Below, piece by piece: positions 34,701 through 46,942 of a DNA stretch of 64,000 bases. The stretch spans positions 992,001-1,056,000 of the forward strand of contig MBPM02000014.1 in assembly GCA_001695595.3 (NCBI GenBank), in the 5' to 3' direction. Under the pieces are notes generated by a model. The model was given only the letters and a program-made list of their open reading frames with translations, made no database searches and was not told where the DNA came from. Source of the stretch: Plasmopara viticola (lineage: Eukaryota; Oomycota; Peronosporomycetes; Peronosporales; Peronosporaceae). Positions within the stretch are counted from its first letter, which is position 1. The number at the start of each line of letters is the position of its first letter. Made by a program: the position numbers and the translations under genes.

Positions 34701-36656
34701 TAGAAACTTGATGGTGTACAGCTTGGCATGTATTTACGACTCTTTTATAGTGCTATTGGAAAAGTGTCGTATGGCCACCGCAGCAGGAGACTCGACTTGG
34801 ACTCACAAAATGATGGAGCTTCTTGCCACTGGATCATGTCCCGACGATGATCTTTCTTGCCACGAAAACCCCTACATAATGAACGAAATATTTTTCCGAT
34901 TCTTGGCACGGCAGTCTCTTGAGCTGGCGGTAAGATTACGTTGTGAGCTGTTTACTTTGTATGATACGCTGGGCTAATATGCGTCAACTCGTTCTATGTT
35001 TGTTAGGATCCAACGCTTGCATGCCTCGTGATGGATGCTTTAGTATCTCTTGTGCTAAACACAAGAAAAAGTCCTTTAATCAGTCAGCTTTGTCTAGCTC
35101 TGCTGTACCAAACATTTCCGCTGCTTCCTAGTCAAGACCAATTTGGAAGTAATACAGGAAAATTCTTTCGCGGGCTTCCCTTACGAAGTCTGCCAAATGC
35201 AGTCGTGCTACCAAGCAAGGGCCTTACGTGTGCGCTAGCGAGGTACCGATGCCCTTCTTTGAAATGGCGCCATATCGCGTACCTAGTGGTGGGGTCGTGG
35301 GCATACTCGACCTCTGCATCGACTGGGTCTTTTATACTGGCCCAGTATCTTAACGAAATGCGCGTTCTGATTGATGCCTCAGTCTCGAAAAAGGATCAAA
35401 GAAGTCACAACATGCGTGCAGAAAGTCTCGAAGATAGTGATGAGGAGTCTGAAGCAGATGATTTGAATGAAAAGTGCCGTCAGGAAGAGCTTGTTGCTGT
35501 TGTAGATGGAGAGCACCTTGTGCTGAAAAACTTGACGAACGAGTCATTGCCATATTTCATCGAGGCAGTTTTGCTTTGTGCCATTGCTTCACTGTATCGA
35601 GCAGCGCCGAAAAAGCCAAGTACGCAAGGCCTCGCTGACTTTAATCCATTCTCAGAATACTGCCGCGCAATTTACGTTGTTGAAAGGGCTTTACGCGTGT
35701 TTGCGCAAGCTGACACTTTGGGATATAACTTACCAATGAAGACAAATTTGATTGTACTACGAGGAGCAACTTTCGTGACGCGGACCATTAAAATGATCAT
35801 AATGAAGTGTATTGCCTGGCGCGTGGAGCAAAGTGTGTCGGATACTTCCGGCGCGTTAAAGCATTTAAGCGTTCTATTTGGTGCTGCAGATGCGATGATT
35901 GCAACAATGGAAGAAGTGAGATCTGCTTTTCAGGAGCGTGTTGTGCTAAAAATGCAGTACAATGGGAGTGGTCGTCGAAAAGGAGGATGGACCAGCGACT
36001 TGTTAGCGAAAACATATGGAAAGAAGTACAATACGCGCCGGTGGATCACGAAAACAGAGGCAAATTTGCTTCCATTCTTTTCCAACGGCATCCAAGAGCT
36101 TCAGGACTTGTTGCACGACCAAAGGTAAGCATTGCGCTTGAGGTGATAGACATAGGCACTTGATGTCACTGCTAATGTTTTTGCTGGAATGGTTATGATC
36201 TTGAGCAGCACGGTAAACAATATCGCGCTAGAATTGGCAAAAGCCAACTGGGAATGTGCTGAAAGTATCAGGAGTGATTTCGAGCATCGAGATGTGATGC
36301 TTAGCGATGACAACCTTGTCTCTGCATGCCAAACGCTTCAGGCAAAAGAGCTTACAACGGCAGTTTTGAAAGATTGGCGGATTGCTTGGTCGATTGAGAA
36401 TGATGACGTTGAAACCGATTTTGAAGACGATGAAGAGATTGACGAACATGACGAGGAATCGCTGTCTGAAGAAGAGAATAACGGATTTCTTGTCAAGTCG
36501 TACGCCTCGAAACAGAGCGAGGCTGAGTCGACTCTAAGTGGAAAAAATTCTGGTGGGAAACTACACAACAATGAGGACTTGGGATTTCCAACGATTGTTG
36601 TCAATTTTAAAAAGCAGAAAAAGCGTAGCATAGCTGAGCCGCTCACGACGGGATAA
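31707..36656 (+). CDS. FANCD2: FANCD2-like Fanconi anaemia pathway protein
   Basis: FANCD2 pairs with FANCI on chromatin and, when monoubiquitinated, directs repair of DNA interstrand crosslinks in the nucleus. Six exons (31707-32003, 32076-32519, 32591-32842, 32893-34929, 35007-36124, 36209-36656) join in consistent phase to about 1,531 aa; vertebrate FANCD2 has about 1,450. The best match is in the N-terminal helical repeats: LLVPVLGSLAEMPLDNSEK and VVQSLLSMITKASAPKALARLR line up with the SLTVPILDVLSSLRLD region of FANCD2. Further similarity is seen around AMSTHEREAMKR and IVTRLRICLEQRDQLEQM. The C-terminus is an acidic tail, as in FANCD2. By eye there is no lysine at the position matching the ubiquitinated Lys561. 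FANCI, the paralogous partner, is the main alternative but fits worse. Confidence 0.75.
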
Positions 36657-36681
36657 AGCACTACTTTTTGTCTTAACTAAA

Positions 36682-39176
36682 TTATCCGAGCTTTGACAAC
36701 TTTTGCTTCTGACGCGAACGAAAGATATCGTGAGCCGGTCGCTTGCTGACCACTCCCGGTGCGCTGTCATCGTCGGCAAGGTTGCCATTCTTCTCGGCCT
36801 CAGCGGCTTGTTGCTGAAGCTGTTGCTGGTGCTGGAGTGTTAGCTGCTGCTGCATATGCTGCTGTTGCTGTTCGGCCATTTGCTCGATGTGCGAACGGGG
36901 AGGAAAATCGACAAGTAGCATGGCGCGATAGATGTGCTCCACATCGGCGATCGGTCCATTCCAAGGCAAGCTTAATGGTAACATCGCCGCAAACTCTTTT
37001 AAGAAATCAGGTAACGGAGGACCAGGGACTTGCCTGCTTATCAAGCACAAGTATTAAGACATCAATATTTCTAAGTTACGGTGGCAGACAATATAAACAT
37101 CGCACCTTTCCGAGTTTAGACCGAAGCCGCCTCCAAGACCTGCGCTACTTATTCCTTCTCCATCGTCGCCAATGTCATTGTAGTAGACTTCTGACTCGCC
37201 GCGGGATGAAGAGAGATACATGTCGAGAAAACTTTGGTCACAACCCGTTGGTGGCCGCAAGTCTAGAAACGAATATCGGTGAAGAATACTTAGCAATCCT
37301 TTCATCTCATTAAAAGGTTCATCTGGAAAGGTCATTGCCCGCCGTGCTTCCACTTTAGCCACAGTGGCAAGATCCCCTCCGCTGGCTACCATTGTGTGTT
37401 CGAACTCGACGTATCGATCCCATATCGGACGCGATACCTCCGGAGGCATGACCGACAACACCTTTTCAAACAAAGAACGCATATCTGTACAACGCATACA
37501 AGTGTCACGACTTCTTCCGACAATTAAAACAATGTAAAAATCTCGTACTCTTGTCATCATTAAAGTGACCAAGAAAGTCGAGATAGCACAGAACGTAAGC
37601 AGGTTCCTGAATGCACTTTTTCAATCCCAGCTCGAATATTTTCAGAGCAATATCCTTTCCAGCTTCCGAGTTGTCGCTGTAAAATTCCAGTAGCGCTAAA
37701 AGAAAAAATTGCCCCGCGTTCATACCTCACGATTTTGCAAGAATTTCGAACACAGAGAAGCTTGCGTACCTGAAGCAGCGAAGACGTGATATGTGCAAGC
37801 TCCCTCCCGCTCGTCTTTGCGTGCTCTCTTGAAGACTGCACGAGCCTCAGCAAGCCCCTTTGCGCCATACGCACGGCGAGCAAAGCGCTGGTACGTAACG
37901 TAAGCAAGCGCTGATACCCGATCCTCGATTAATTTTTCATAAATGGCCTTTGCAGCTGCGATGTCTCCGCGAAGTTCGTGATGGTCGGCAAATGCAAAGT
38001 GCGTATAGCTCGAGTCGGGAATAGCTTCAATCGCGCGTTCAAATACGCTTGTTGCAGCATCGGAATCGTTTGCTTGGTTTTCGTACCAAGCATATTGGTA
38101 CCACGCTTCGGGGTAATGTCGCTTGACGCTTACAAACAGCTCGAGTGTGTAGCGCATACGTGACTTGAGACGCAAAGCATCTAATCGTTCGGGGTTGCTC
38201 AGTTCTAACGCTAAAATGTTCTGCCACTTGGCCATGTCCGCTGCATCAGCTCTTGAATTTGTCGAAGGCACCGCCAGCACGTTTAGATTGACCTGGTCGT
38301 ACAATTTTTTGCGGTCTCTTAACACTGCTTTTGCTGCATCAAACTTTGGTCGAAAAACTTTAAAAAAGTTCTGTGCTAATGCTTCATTATTAGGAATTGC
38401 CCTTTCAAATTTTTCATAATCCCTCCAAATCGTTTCCATGCCATTGAGGGGGACCATAATTATACGATGGTAGAGCTTTCTTACGTTTAAAAAGGCTTGT
38501 GGATCTTGTTCTTCCTGTACAAAGTTTAGATACATCTGCCAGATTGACGCCGCATCAATTGAGCCTCCCACTCGCTCAATCGCCAGCTCAAATGCGTCGA
38601 CCATGAGCTGCCGGGCCGTAGCAATTGCTGCTGCGTCTTTCGAATCCACAGCCACGTCCAGCTTTACGACTTTGGTAAAGTCGAGATAAAATCGCCATAG
38701 ATCCATGTTTGGACAACGGAGCTGCATAAGAGATTTCTTGATAATCTCCTGGACACGCTCATACTGTTTCTCACGCAGCTCATGTTCAGCGTACAATTTC
38801 CACCATCGTCCAGAGGTAGGGAACTGCATAAAAAATGCTTCATAGTGCTCGCGGGCATCAGCAATGGGTAAAAGTTGCACTTCATTCATAAGTGCAATCC
38901 ATGCGTCAGCATTCCATTGATCGCTTTCAACAGCTGTCAAACAGCGCTTGAACTTGGGCGTGCGTTGACGCTGTAATTGGCTTAGGTCAGCATCCTCCTC
39001 CTCTTCGTCAGCGTCTTCGTCCATCCACGCCTTCTACAGAGTGAGTTCATAAGCATTATTAGCATTAGAAGATAATGAAGACAATCGTATAGAAGAATCT
39101 GCTGTACAGGAGGCGTAGGGACATTTTGCGGAGCCGCCATGGGCTCGTCTTCCTCAGAGCTGTCAGGTCCCGCCAT
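36682..39176 (-). CDS. CSTF3: Cleavage stimulation factor subunit 3 (CstF77/Rna14-like)
   Basis: CstF77 is the scaffold of the nuclear complex that helps position cleavage and polyadenylation of pre-mRNA. Five exons (39108-39176, 37770-39033, 37549-37695, 37106-37484, 36682-37033) give about 736 aa, close to the usual 700-750. HAT helical repeats fill most of the protein (WIALMNEVQ, WWKLYAEHELREKQYERVQEI, WYQYAWYENQANDSDAATSVFERAI). The junction exons restore the family motifs ALLEFYSDN...IALKIFELGLKK and YVLCYLDFLGHFNDDKN-RSLFEKVL. The C-terminal exon carries the Suf-type tail (VPGPPLPDFLKEF) and a Gln-rich stretch. The start at 39176 lies in a small acidic first exon. The gene ends 25 bp from the end of the convergent FANCD2-like gene. 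Confidence 0.9.
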
Positions 39177-41543
39177 AAGTTAAGGGTTCGACTTGAAAAT
39201 GCCGATGGGGTACAAGTACATAATTTAGTTGGTAGAAAATGGTACATTGGACGCGAAAAGACACTAATGACAATTGTGGCACGCCAACGGAAGCTGCATT
39301 GAACTATGAAAGTCAGGAGACAGCAATAAATGGTCGTTGTGTACTTTAGACTGCACATGATGTTTTAGCATTGAGGCATGGGGAGAAATTGCTGTGTTAA
39401 TGGATAATTTGTGGCGGGTCATTAGACATTCAGCACGTCGTGCGTCTTCCATTAAACTTCACATTCAGCGAGAGAAATGTAATGCAATTGCATGAGAAGA
39501 TAGCGGCAATGCAGATGAAGGACGACTTCATTTGTGGATTTGCAAGCTGAAAAGGTGGTGGAACGACGATTGATGAGCCAATTGCCTACGTGATTGTCAA
39601 AGCATTTGGACGGCACGTGGCGGTGGCGAGAGCGACAACTGGCAGTTTGTATAAACACAATTGGAGTGGCCAGATTTACAGCGAGAATGCTAGATTACTG
39701 TATCAATTTGAGCTCAAGACTAAATATGGATGAATTTGTTGTCGTTATAAAGTGAATTCTTAAAGTTGAAGACCGCAGTTTTTTTATTGTATAGGGTGGT
39801 AAGAACTTTTTTGCTTAACTCTTGTTTCGTCTAAACCTTGACTATTTTTTGGGAAATAATTGGAACAATGTTATGTTGAGAAAGAGGATCTCCTCCAAGC
39901 TGTCGAAGATCTGTTCAATTGTTCAGTAAATTAGTTTGCCTTGACTCATCAACTTTTGGATGGCGTGTGGATTTTCCAAGATGCTGCTTTTGCCATGCTT
40001 CTTGCGAACGGTATGAGAGCACTACTGTAATGTACATTATCAGGTCAGATAAGTATTGCCATCCTAAGCGATTTAGGATGTTTCAAGTGCGTAAAAATCG
40101 CTATATCGGACACAATGTCAACACGCCTGAGTCTTAGCACTACTCGAAATAGCACCTTCGACCGCTTTGCAGGTTAGGTTCGCGATTGCTATGTGGTTTA
40201 GGCTCTCAAACATACCATGCAAAGAACAGCACGAGTGGCTGGAATGGAAAGAAAAGATTATTGTAGAAATTGCAGTCCAATGCAGCAATCAAGCTTAGTA
40301 TTATTGCTGATAATGTCTTAACAGATGTCGCCAAAATTCGTTCATTTCACTCACAATAATCAATATAATCGACGAGCATTTATTGTAGTAAGCAAAAATG
40401 ATTATGTAACTGTGCAGGCCGAAAAACTTTTCTCTTTGCCTACGTCGGCACTTGCCTCGTCCTGGGAGCTTTACATAGCTAATAATCCTTTTTGCTCCCT
40501 GGAGATGCTTGTTGCGTGCAATTGGTCTTTTTGAATTTGAAATTGACACATCGTTTTAATCTTTCGATAGGATATTAGCGAAAAGCGACTCTTAAAAGTA
40601 TTATTTTTCCAAAGCAGCAGTTGCTGGATTTATATGCCAAAAAGTGCGGCTTGAAGACCCAATTGATGGCATTGGCAAAAGTTTATGGAACTGCTCGTAT
40701 ATCAATGAACTCGTCATATTGGACCCAAAATGCTTTCATTGCGTTCATATGAAACCAAGAGAAAACAATTCAATCACATTCGAACGACTGTGCTACCAAT
40801 TAAGACCTAGGATGCGATCGCATATTGTAGCTTTTAAATATTATGCTGCCTGACAAGCTGTGGAGTCTGCCAGAAATTTCAATTATTTGTAGAATTTTGC
40901 ATGGCAAGTAGAAGTCTGAATGCCTGATCTTGCACACAACGTGTCTGCAAGGCAATAGCAATTTTATACAAAGTTGATTGGAATCGAGACATTTTCAAGA
41001 AAGGGTGCCTTTGACAACCTTCATTGGCAGATTTGTATATTGGCGAAGGAGTGACGATATGTCGTCGATCAGGGGCTTGCTGTCAGTTTAATTAAATCGT
41101 GGGACAGAGTGCCCAATTGGATACATTTAATCCTAATGATTATCTCTAGGCATTAAGTGCTGACGAAGTAGATGCAAGAGCGATGAAGGCTTCTGTCAAA
41201 GCCAAGCTTAATGAAATTAATCTCTCGAACAACAGCCGCGAGATCGCGTGATGTACAACCTGTTTGGCATCTAGAGGCGATCGACGAAGACTTTGGTCAG
41301 CACGCTTTCGCTCTAAAACTCAATTTAGAGCCATTTTTGGAAGAAATGAAAAGGTTTTACAATTGCAATACGAAAGTACAAACTTGCATAAATCAGACTT
41401 ACTAAATGCCAGCTTCCCAAAGATTCTAATGCGACTTTTTCACGACTATCACTAAAACTTTCTCGATCTTTGATGTTCGTTGCATGGGCTTTGTGGCTCG
41501 TGTTTGAGAATCAAACTGCACCGACTTGAAGAGTAGAAAGGAT
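39177..41543. other. Intergenic stretch without supported genes
   Basis: About 2.4 kb of AT-rich sequence. Several ORFs of 60-97 codons occur on both strands, but none has a recognisable product, consistent splice partner or signal peptide. It should contain the promoters of the CSTF3-like gene (left) and the next plus-strand gene (right). Confidence 0.5.
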
Positions 41544-44008
41544 ATGGAAGATGTTGATGCTCGGACTACCTACAATCAAGTGTTTCATTCCAGATACTCA
41601 AATACATCATCAAAACTGTTAAAAGAGACTGCTTTACTGAATCCAATTAAAAACCGCTGCAGTCATTGCATGGAAATTTTCAGTGTAAAAGATTCCAGAG
41701 CGACACCTCAAAGGTAAAATATCTTTAGCAGACTCTTCAGCATGCTTTAATGCCAAAAGAGAGTGAACCGCAATTACGAAAGTGCATCGAATTATCAATT
41801 CGAAGCAATTTTTAATCTGAAGAGCTACCACGCAACGATGTTGGCGTGCTGATGCGTACCATTCAAAGTTTCTGCAGGTAATAACGGTTTTGGCTACGTG
41901 TCCCTTCGAATGAATCTTTATCAATAAGGACAGCTCCTTGGATGTATTTAGCACAGTTGCCCTGGATCAATTTCGCACTCACTTGACAATGCCAAATTGG
42001 TGCTTGCGGTAGAAAGAAAGCCTGACTTAATTCTAGGACCTATGATTGAGAACAAAGAAGTATTAAAGGAAGCGCAAACACAACTTTCATCACACCTGCA
42101 ACATATAAAGGACAGCGCTTGTGTAGAAACAAATGCACAGCAGTTTAGTATATCGAGCTCGAAGGATGAAATCAAGAATGTTCAAGAAAAGAAAAAAGCT
42201 CGAGACAACAAAAAGCCACGATCAGAAGGCTCTTGTGCAAAATTTGATGATTTAAGAGTATATGCTTCTATCCATGGAGGCACGAGAAAGGTAGCACGAA
42301 TACCTCTTCGAGCTTGCAGTTCGGGTCGACAAAGAGATCTTTCGACTATGCATGAGGCTAAAAACACAGATTTTAGACATTTTAAACGACCTGAATCCGC
42401 CCGAAACGTGCTCAGGCTTTTTCGACTTCGGCAAGAGAATGATGACCACAGACTGTATAAATCAGGAGGCTCAGTAACTGCTAAAGAAAACGAGGTGTCT
42501 ATTGCTAATAGCTGTGCCACTACTGACAGTACTGGTGCTTTGAAGATGGCTGAATCAAACATTCAAAATCCTACTCAAAGTCTCAATACCCAGAAGCGGG
42601 CAAATATGCAAAGTCATTACCAACGTTCAACTCAACGGTATTTGGCAAAAGAAAGAGTATACCCTTTGCGTCTAGATTATGAGACTGACAATGCGAGACT
42701 CAAATTATTGGGCAAGAACGCAACACAACGATGTGTTTATGTGAAAAGAAAGGAGTTTGTTTTTCAAGAGTGCCAACAACCTTCGATAGCTCACGCACCG
42801 AATTTTGAAGCTTTAGGACCTGGCCTAAACTCGACAGATGTGCTTAAGCTGAAGAACACAAGCACGCAAACTACCCGCCTTGTGAAAAGCGGATGTTCGT
42901 CGGTTTGTGCAGAGAGCGAGATATATGAGTTGGTAGACAAGCAACAAGATGATTGTGATCCGAGAAGAAAATCGCTGGTAGAACAAGATTGTGAAGGTGC
43001 GCATTTCGACGTTACGGACAATGTTAGGCTTTTACGAAACGGCATGGGAAGTCAGTGCCAATTAAACAAGTGTGGGCCAGATTGCAGTGAAAGAAAGAAT
43101 GAATGGCCGCAACTACTGAGCATTGCAGACAAATTTCCAATGTGGGTAGATCTAAATGACGAGGACTGTGGCAGTGTCAAGTCTTATTCTAAAAAGAGGA
43201 TAAAATATCTACAAGTAGCTCGTTTTGACAAAGCTGCTGTGACCACCAAGGACGTTAGAGTGAACGATGTAGTGCTCACCAATGTACGACCCTCTGAGCC
43301 AACCATTTTCGTGTCTCAAAGAAAAGATTTAACAAATGGAAAAGGTGAAACCCAATCCACTAATCAGAAAGCACCAGACTCTAGTACCGATCTCAATGAT
43401 GTCGAGCAAAGAAACGTAGCATTAAAGACAAGATATCGCATCAAATACCAAAAACATTTTTCTGCCATCGAAGACTTAAGCAGGAAACATATTGACGACC
43501 GACGGGAAGTAAGTGGAATCAACACACTAATTGACTTACGCGAAAACATGAAGGAAATGCATCAACGCCTTCAAACCTTAGAAAATTGTGCTAACGCAAT
43601 CGACAACGATTTCAAGATTTCCCAAAAGGTACGATTGAAAAAAAAATTCTTTAAATGCTCACCATTGTTTTTTTACACTTGTGATGACAGCAATTTGATA
43701 TGAGTCAGAATATTGTTACTTGTCGAGCTGAAAGTGTACTCGAGGACATCACCAAAGAACTTGAACTCACGGAAGAACCGCGACAACCAAAAATACCGAG
43801 CATGGGGTTGCTGTCAAAGAAGGCTTCGAGTGATTTGGACGCCGCAAAGTACGATTTTAATGTTGTCATGCTAACATTTCAACACAGACTGATAAGTATC
43901 TATATTTGCAATTGTAAAAAGACAAGTGTTAAGAACCATCGAGCAGCTGACGACCGAGGACAATTACTGCTGATTCCAGCGCATCTTTCCGGCAAAATAA
44001 GTAGATAA
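41544..44008 (+). CDS. Uncharacterised basic protein, three exons
   Basis: Three exons with matching phase (41544-41713, 41957-43628, 43709-44008) encode about 713 aa. The composition is charged and rich in Lys, Arg, Ser and Asn with scattered cysteines, and there is no signal peptide, membrane segment or recognised domain. A short predicted coiled coil (ENMKEMHQRLQTLENCANAI) lies near the end of exon 2. The first exon contains CSHC, too little to call a zinc finger. The end is uncertain: an additional intron after about 43850 could give a different C-terminus. As drawn, the stop lies 2 bp from the stop of the convergent GOLD-domain gene. I do not recognise a family. Confidence 0.5.
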
Positions 44009-44010
44009 AG

Positions 44011-45161
44011 TCACTTTTTCGAAAGAGCATCTGAGCTTTTTCTATTCTCTATACGCTTGGCCTGATATGCCCGTCCGCGATCGTACCACTTTTTGCTAGT
44101 GAGCATCCTACACATCATACAGAAAAATGTGTAAGCTTCATACCATAACGTCATGACATCCATTCTTTGAACAATAAACGTACCACGCGCTCAAATCTTC
44201 TTCTGTTAAGAAGTCAAAGATGCGGTGGAGCGTTGCTTGGTCTAGACATCTCCAACTCAGTGCTACCAATCAAAGCCGAACACGCGTTAGCTATAAAAAA
44301 CCTTTCAAATTGCCTTTTCGTACCTTGCAGCTCCCAACAAAGGTCTTTCATACAATCTCCAACTTTTTCTTTCTTCTTTTGAGTGATTTCCCTCACCTCT
44401 TCATGCTGCCTCATTTGTAATTGTAATTCCTCAATTTGATAACGAAGAAGGTCGATCGTCTGTGCTTCCGTCTGCAGCTGGGTATTCAATTGGTCGCATT
44501 CAACTGTGGTCTCAACAAGTTTCTTTTCGCGTTTAAGTCGTTCACTAAGTGCCAGTTGCGTTTTCGCTGCGTCGGAAACAGGTAGCGCCTCCTGTTTTAA
44601 CTCCACGTGGTATGCGAGCCGCTTGGTATTGACCCACGAAAAGGAGTTGTCCCACATTAAAAGCACCAATCCTGGCCCCTTGAGATCCAGCTGACCCTTA
44701 ACCTGCTCTTTCTGGCTTTCGTAACGCCGCGTACCTAGCAGCTCAGTTAGACTCCCGTCCGCGCAGATCATCTGCACCCCAAAGTCGACGTCATAGTCTT
44801 TAGTAGAGAAGGAATAATGTAGTTCTCCCTTTTTTGCATCGAGTTTAATAGGAAGCTGAAATCCCCTTGAGGCTGGAATGGGTACCTGCGAGCTCTTCCA
44901 CTGCAGCTCGTCCACGATCGGTGGCTTATGCTTGGGGCTATCTCCTGTGGCCGCGTGTTGACTGCTCCTACTGATGACAGAAGGCGGACCATCAATGGTG
45001 GCGAGTAGCTGAATCCAACCCGTTCGAGCGCTTAGACGACGGTCTCGTAACAGCTGCTCCTCTTGCAGCTGGAGTTTGGTATGCACGCGCTCCATGCGCC
45101 GCTCCTTTGCTCGCCGCGTCATTTGAAAGTGAAACAGTGGTACATTCATGTACTTATGCAT
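44011..45161 (-). CDS. GOLD-domain coiled-coil protein
   Basis: The proposed exons (44324-45161, a 19-nt microexon 44184-44202, and 44011-44107) join in phase to about 317 aa. Without splicing the first exon alone gives 315 aa with a different end. After a charged N-terminal helix (RRAKERRMERVHTKLQLQEEQ) comes a GOLD-like beta domain at about residues 105-205, with SRGFQLPIKLDAKKGELHYSF, the DYDVDFGVQ strand and LVLLMWDNSFSWVNTKRLAYHVE. A C-terminal coiled coil follows (LSERLKREKKLVETTVECDQL...). GOLD domains occur in Golgi/ER trafficking and lipid-binding adaptors such as GCP60/ACBD3- and Sec14-like proteins. No transmembrane segment is visible, so a p24 cargo receptor is unlikely. The ATG at 45122 is an alternative start. 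Confidence 0.7.
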
Positions 45162-46183
45162 TCATGTATAATACCGGTATACCGTGGTTGCAAGAAGAGA
45201 GATTTCGACCAATACGACGAGCAGACAATGCGATGCGCGGACGAGGTTTACATTGAACATGCTTCTAAAAGTGGATCCGCGCCGGAAGGCTAATATATGA
45301 ACCGAGGAAGAGCAGAGATCACCCACGATATTAAATAATCATTGTTTCAAGCCAAAAAACTGGCAGTTGTGAGTTAAAATATATATATTTTTATCAAGTC
45401 ATGCATAATAAGTCTCGTATTGGCTTTTAAGTTGACGATGAAGCGTGTGCGCTAGCAGTCAGTGGTAATCTCTCGAGATTATATGACTTCTTTTGCTGGA
45501 GTGAAGGCGATACACGTAATTGTGCTGGATAAGCAGATATGCCTAGTTTATTTTTTAAATGGAGATGCACATATGACTTATCAAGAAGTCTACCGGATTA
45601 AATCGAAAAAGAGATCGCCTACGAGTATACAAAAAAATTAACTGAGTCAATATTTTTACTGCAACATATTGCAAACTTCGGTCTGAAAGTCGTTCAATAG
45701 AAAATCGTATATCTCCCTCTACGCCTCCTCTGTGCAAAGTGTTGTGTGAACCCGTCTATTCAAACCCTCACACAGGGATCGGGATGGATTAAATTACTCT
45801 CTTGCATCTGACCACCGAGTGGTTTGTACCTTTTTGCTTAAAATGACATGTCTTGTAAGTGATACGTCTCCATCCAACCAAGTAAAAATTGTACTTCAGA
45901 CTCACGGACGTATAAACTTTGTCCAATATGAGACTCTATCGAGATGTGAGTTCAATACTATCAAATTTAAAGTGCAAAGCTCTCTTTGCTATTGTTGTTA
46001 AATCAAATAGATAGAAATAAATACAATCGCGCTTTCCGAACGAACTTTCGTTTGAACTTCGGAGGACCCTTGCCCAGGAGATGTGCGCACTGCTCGGATC
46101 GATGGCCCGTCTCGGCTTAGCAATGTCCATTCCAAATGTCTGCCTCTTTCTTGTCGGACATTGTTAAAAGAGTGAGTGAACAC
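45162..46183. other. Intergenic, no gene recognised
   Basis: About 1 kb of AT-rich sequence with scattered 60-64-codon ORFs and no recognised product. A perfect 10-bp palindrome ATACCGGTAT lies near 45171, just upstream of the GOLD-domain gene. Confidence 0.5.
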
Positions 46184-46942
46184 CTAAGGGGAAGGGGATT
46201 TGCGTCTGTACAAGACGGTGGGCGAGTCGCAAAGCTTATCGTCCACAGCGTTGGAGACTTCGGTTATTAACCTTACCCGATAAACGTGCTGAAAATTGTC
46301 ATCTTCGAATCTGCTTACTACCTCCTGGTCCCTAATTTTGGTCACCTCATCATCAATGTCGTCACTGCTTGGATCTCCGCTTTCGAATAAAGTACCATTC
46401 CCTTCTTTTGGACAAGGCATTTAGCGTGGCCGGTGCATCTGACGTCAAGTCTAATGTCTTTGGAGCTGATCTCGGCATTAAGGAAGAAGCTCGGGTTATT
46501 GCAACTTCGTCAATAACTTGAGACTTCTTCAGTTCTCCAGCTGGCGAATGTTCCAGATAAGTGCTAGTTGGAGCGCTCGTGAGTTTTTTCGCTAGAAGGT
46601 GGAGCTGTCTGCAGATCTCTGGGCTGAAGAGAACGGTAAGCGCACGTCTCCGTCGTGGTGAAGCTGGAGGTCCTAGAGCCTTCACCCTATTTGTCGGGCA
46701 AATTGCATTCAGCTCGCCATCCACAACACTATTGCAGTCTTTGACATATTCGCAGTCTTTGTTGCAGACACAACCTTTGCCACGCAAGCAGCCTTTAATG
46801 CAGGCGCAGTCTTAGACACAGAGACTGGTTTTGCTACCTTTAAATGCAAAGCAACCTTCTTGGTAGTCGGCTTGACCAATAGTAACTTACCCTCTCGTTT
46901 GAAGGTTTCTTTTCTACTTTTTTGGTCATCGCTATTATTCAT
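46184..46942 (-). CDS. Uncharacterised cysteine-cluster protein, structure unresolved
   Basis: Three overlapping minus-strand frames look like parts of one spliced or frameshifted gene. The first, from ATG 46942, reads MNNSDDQKSRKETFKRE up to a strong donor (GGTAAGT). Splicing in phase to an acceptor TCTAAG would continue as a cysteine cluster CACIKGCLRGKGCVC and NKDCEYVKDC, that is C-x-C-x3-C-x5-C-x-C-x3-C-x5-C, reminiscent of zinc-binding CXC/pre-SET-type clusters. A basic linker (SPRRRRALTVLF) and a Ser/Thr-rich region follow. The last frame, to 46184, is acidic then basic (DPSSDDIDDEV...RRKSPSP) and overlaps the second by about 60 bases; I could not find a convincing junction. It could be a small nuclear protein or a decaying gene. 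Confidence 0.35.

Noticed and set aside
44167..44420. Plus-strand ORFs opposite the GOLD-domain gene
   Set aside because: They are shadows of the minus-strand coiled-coil coding region.
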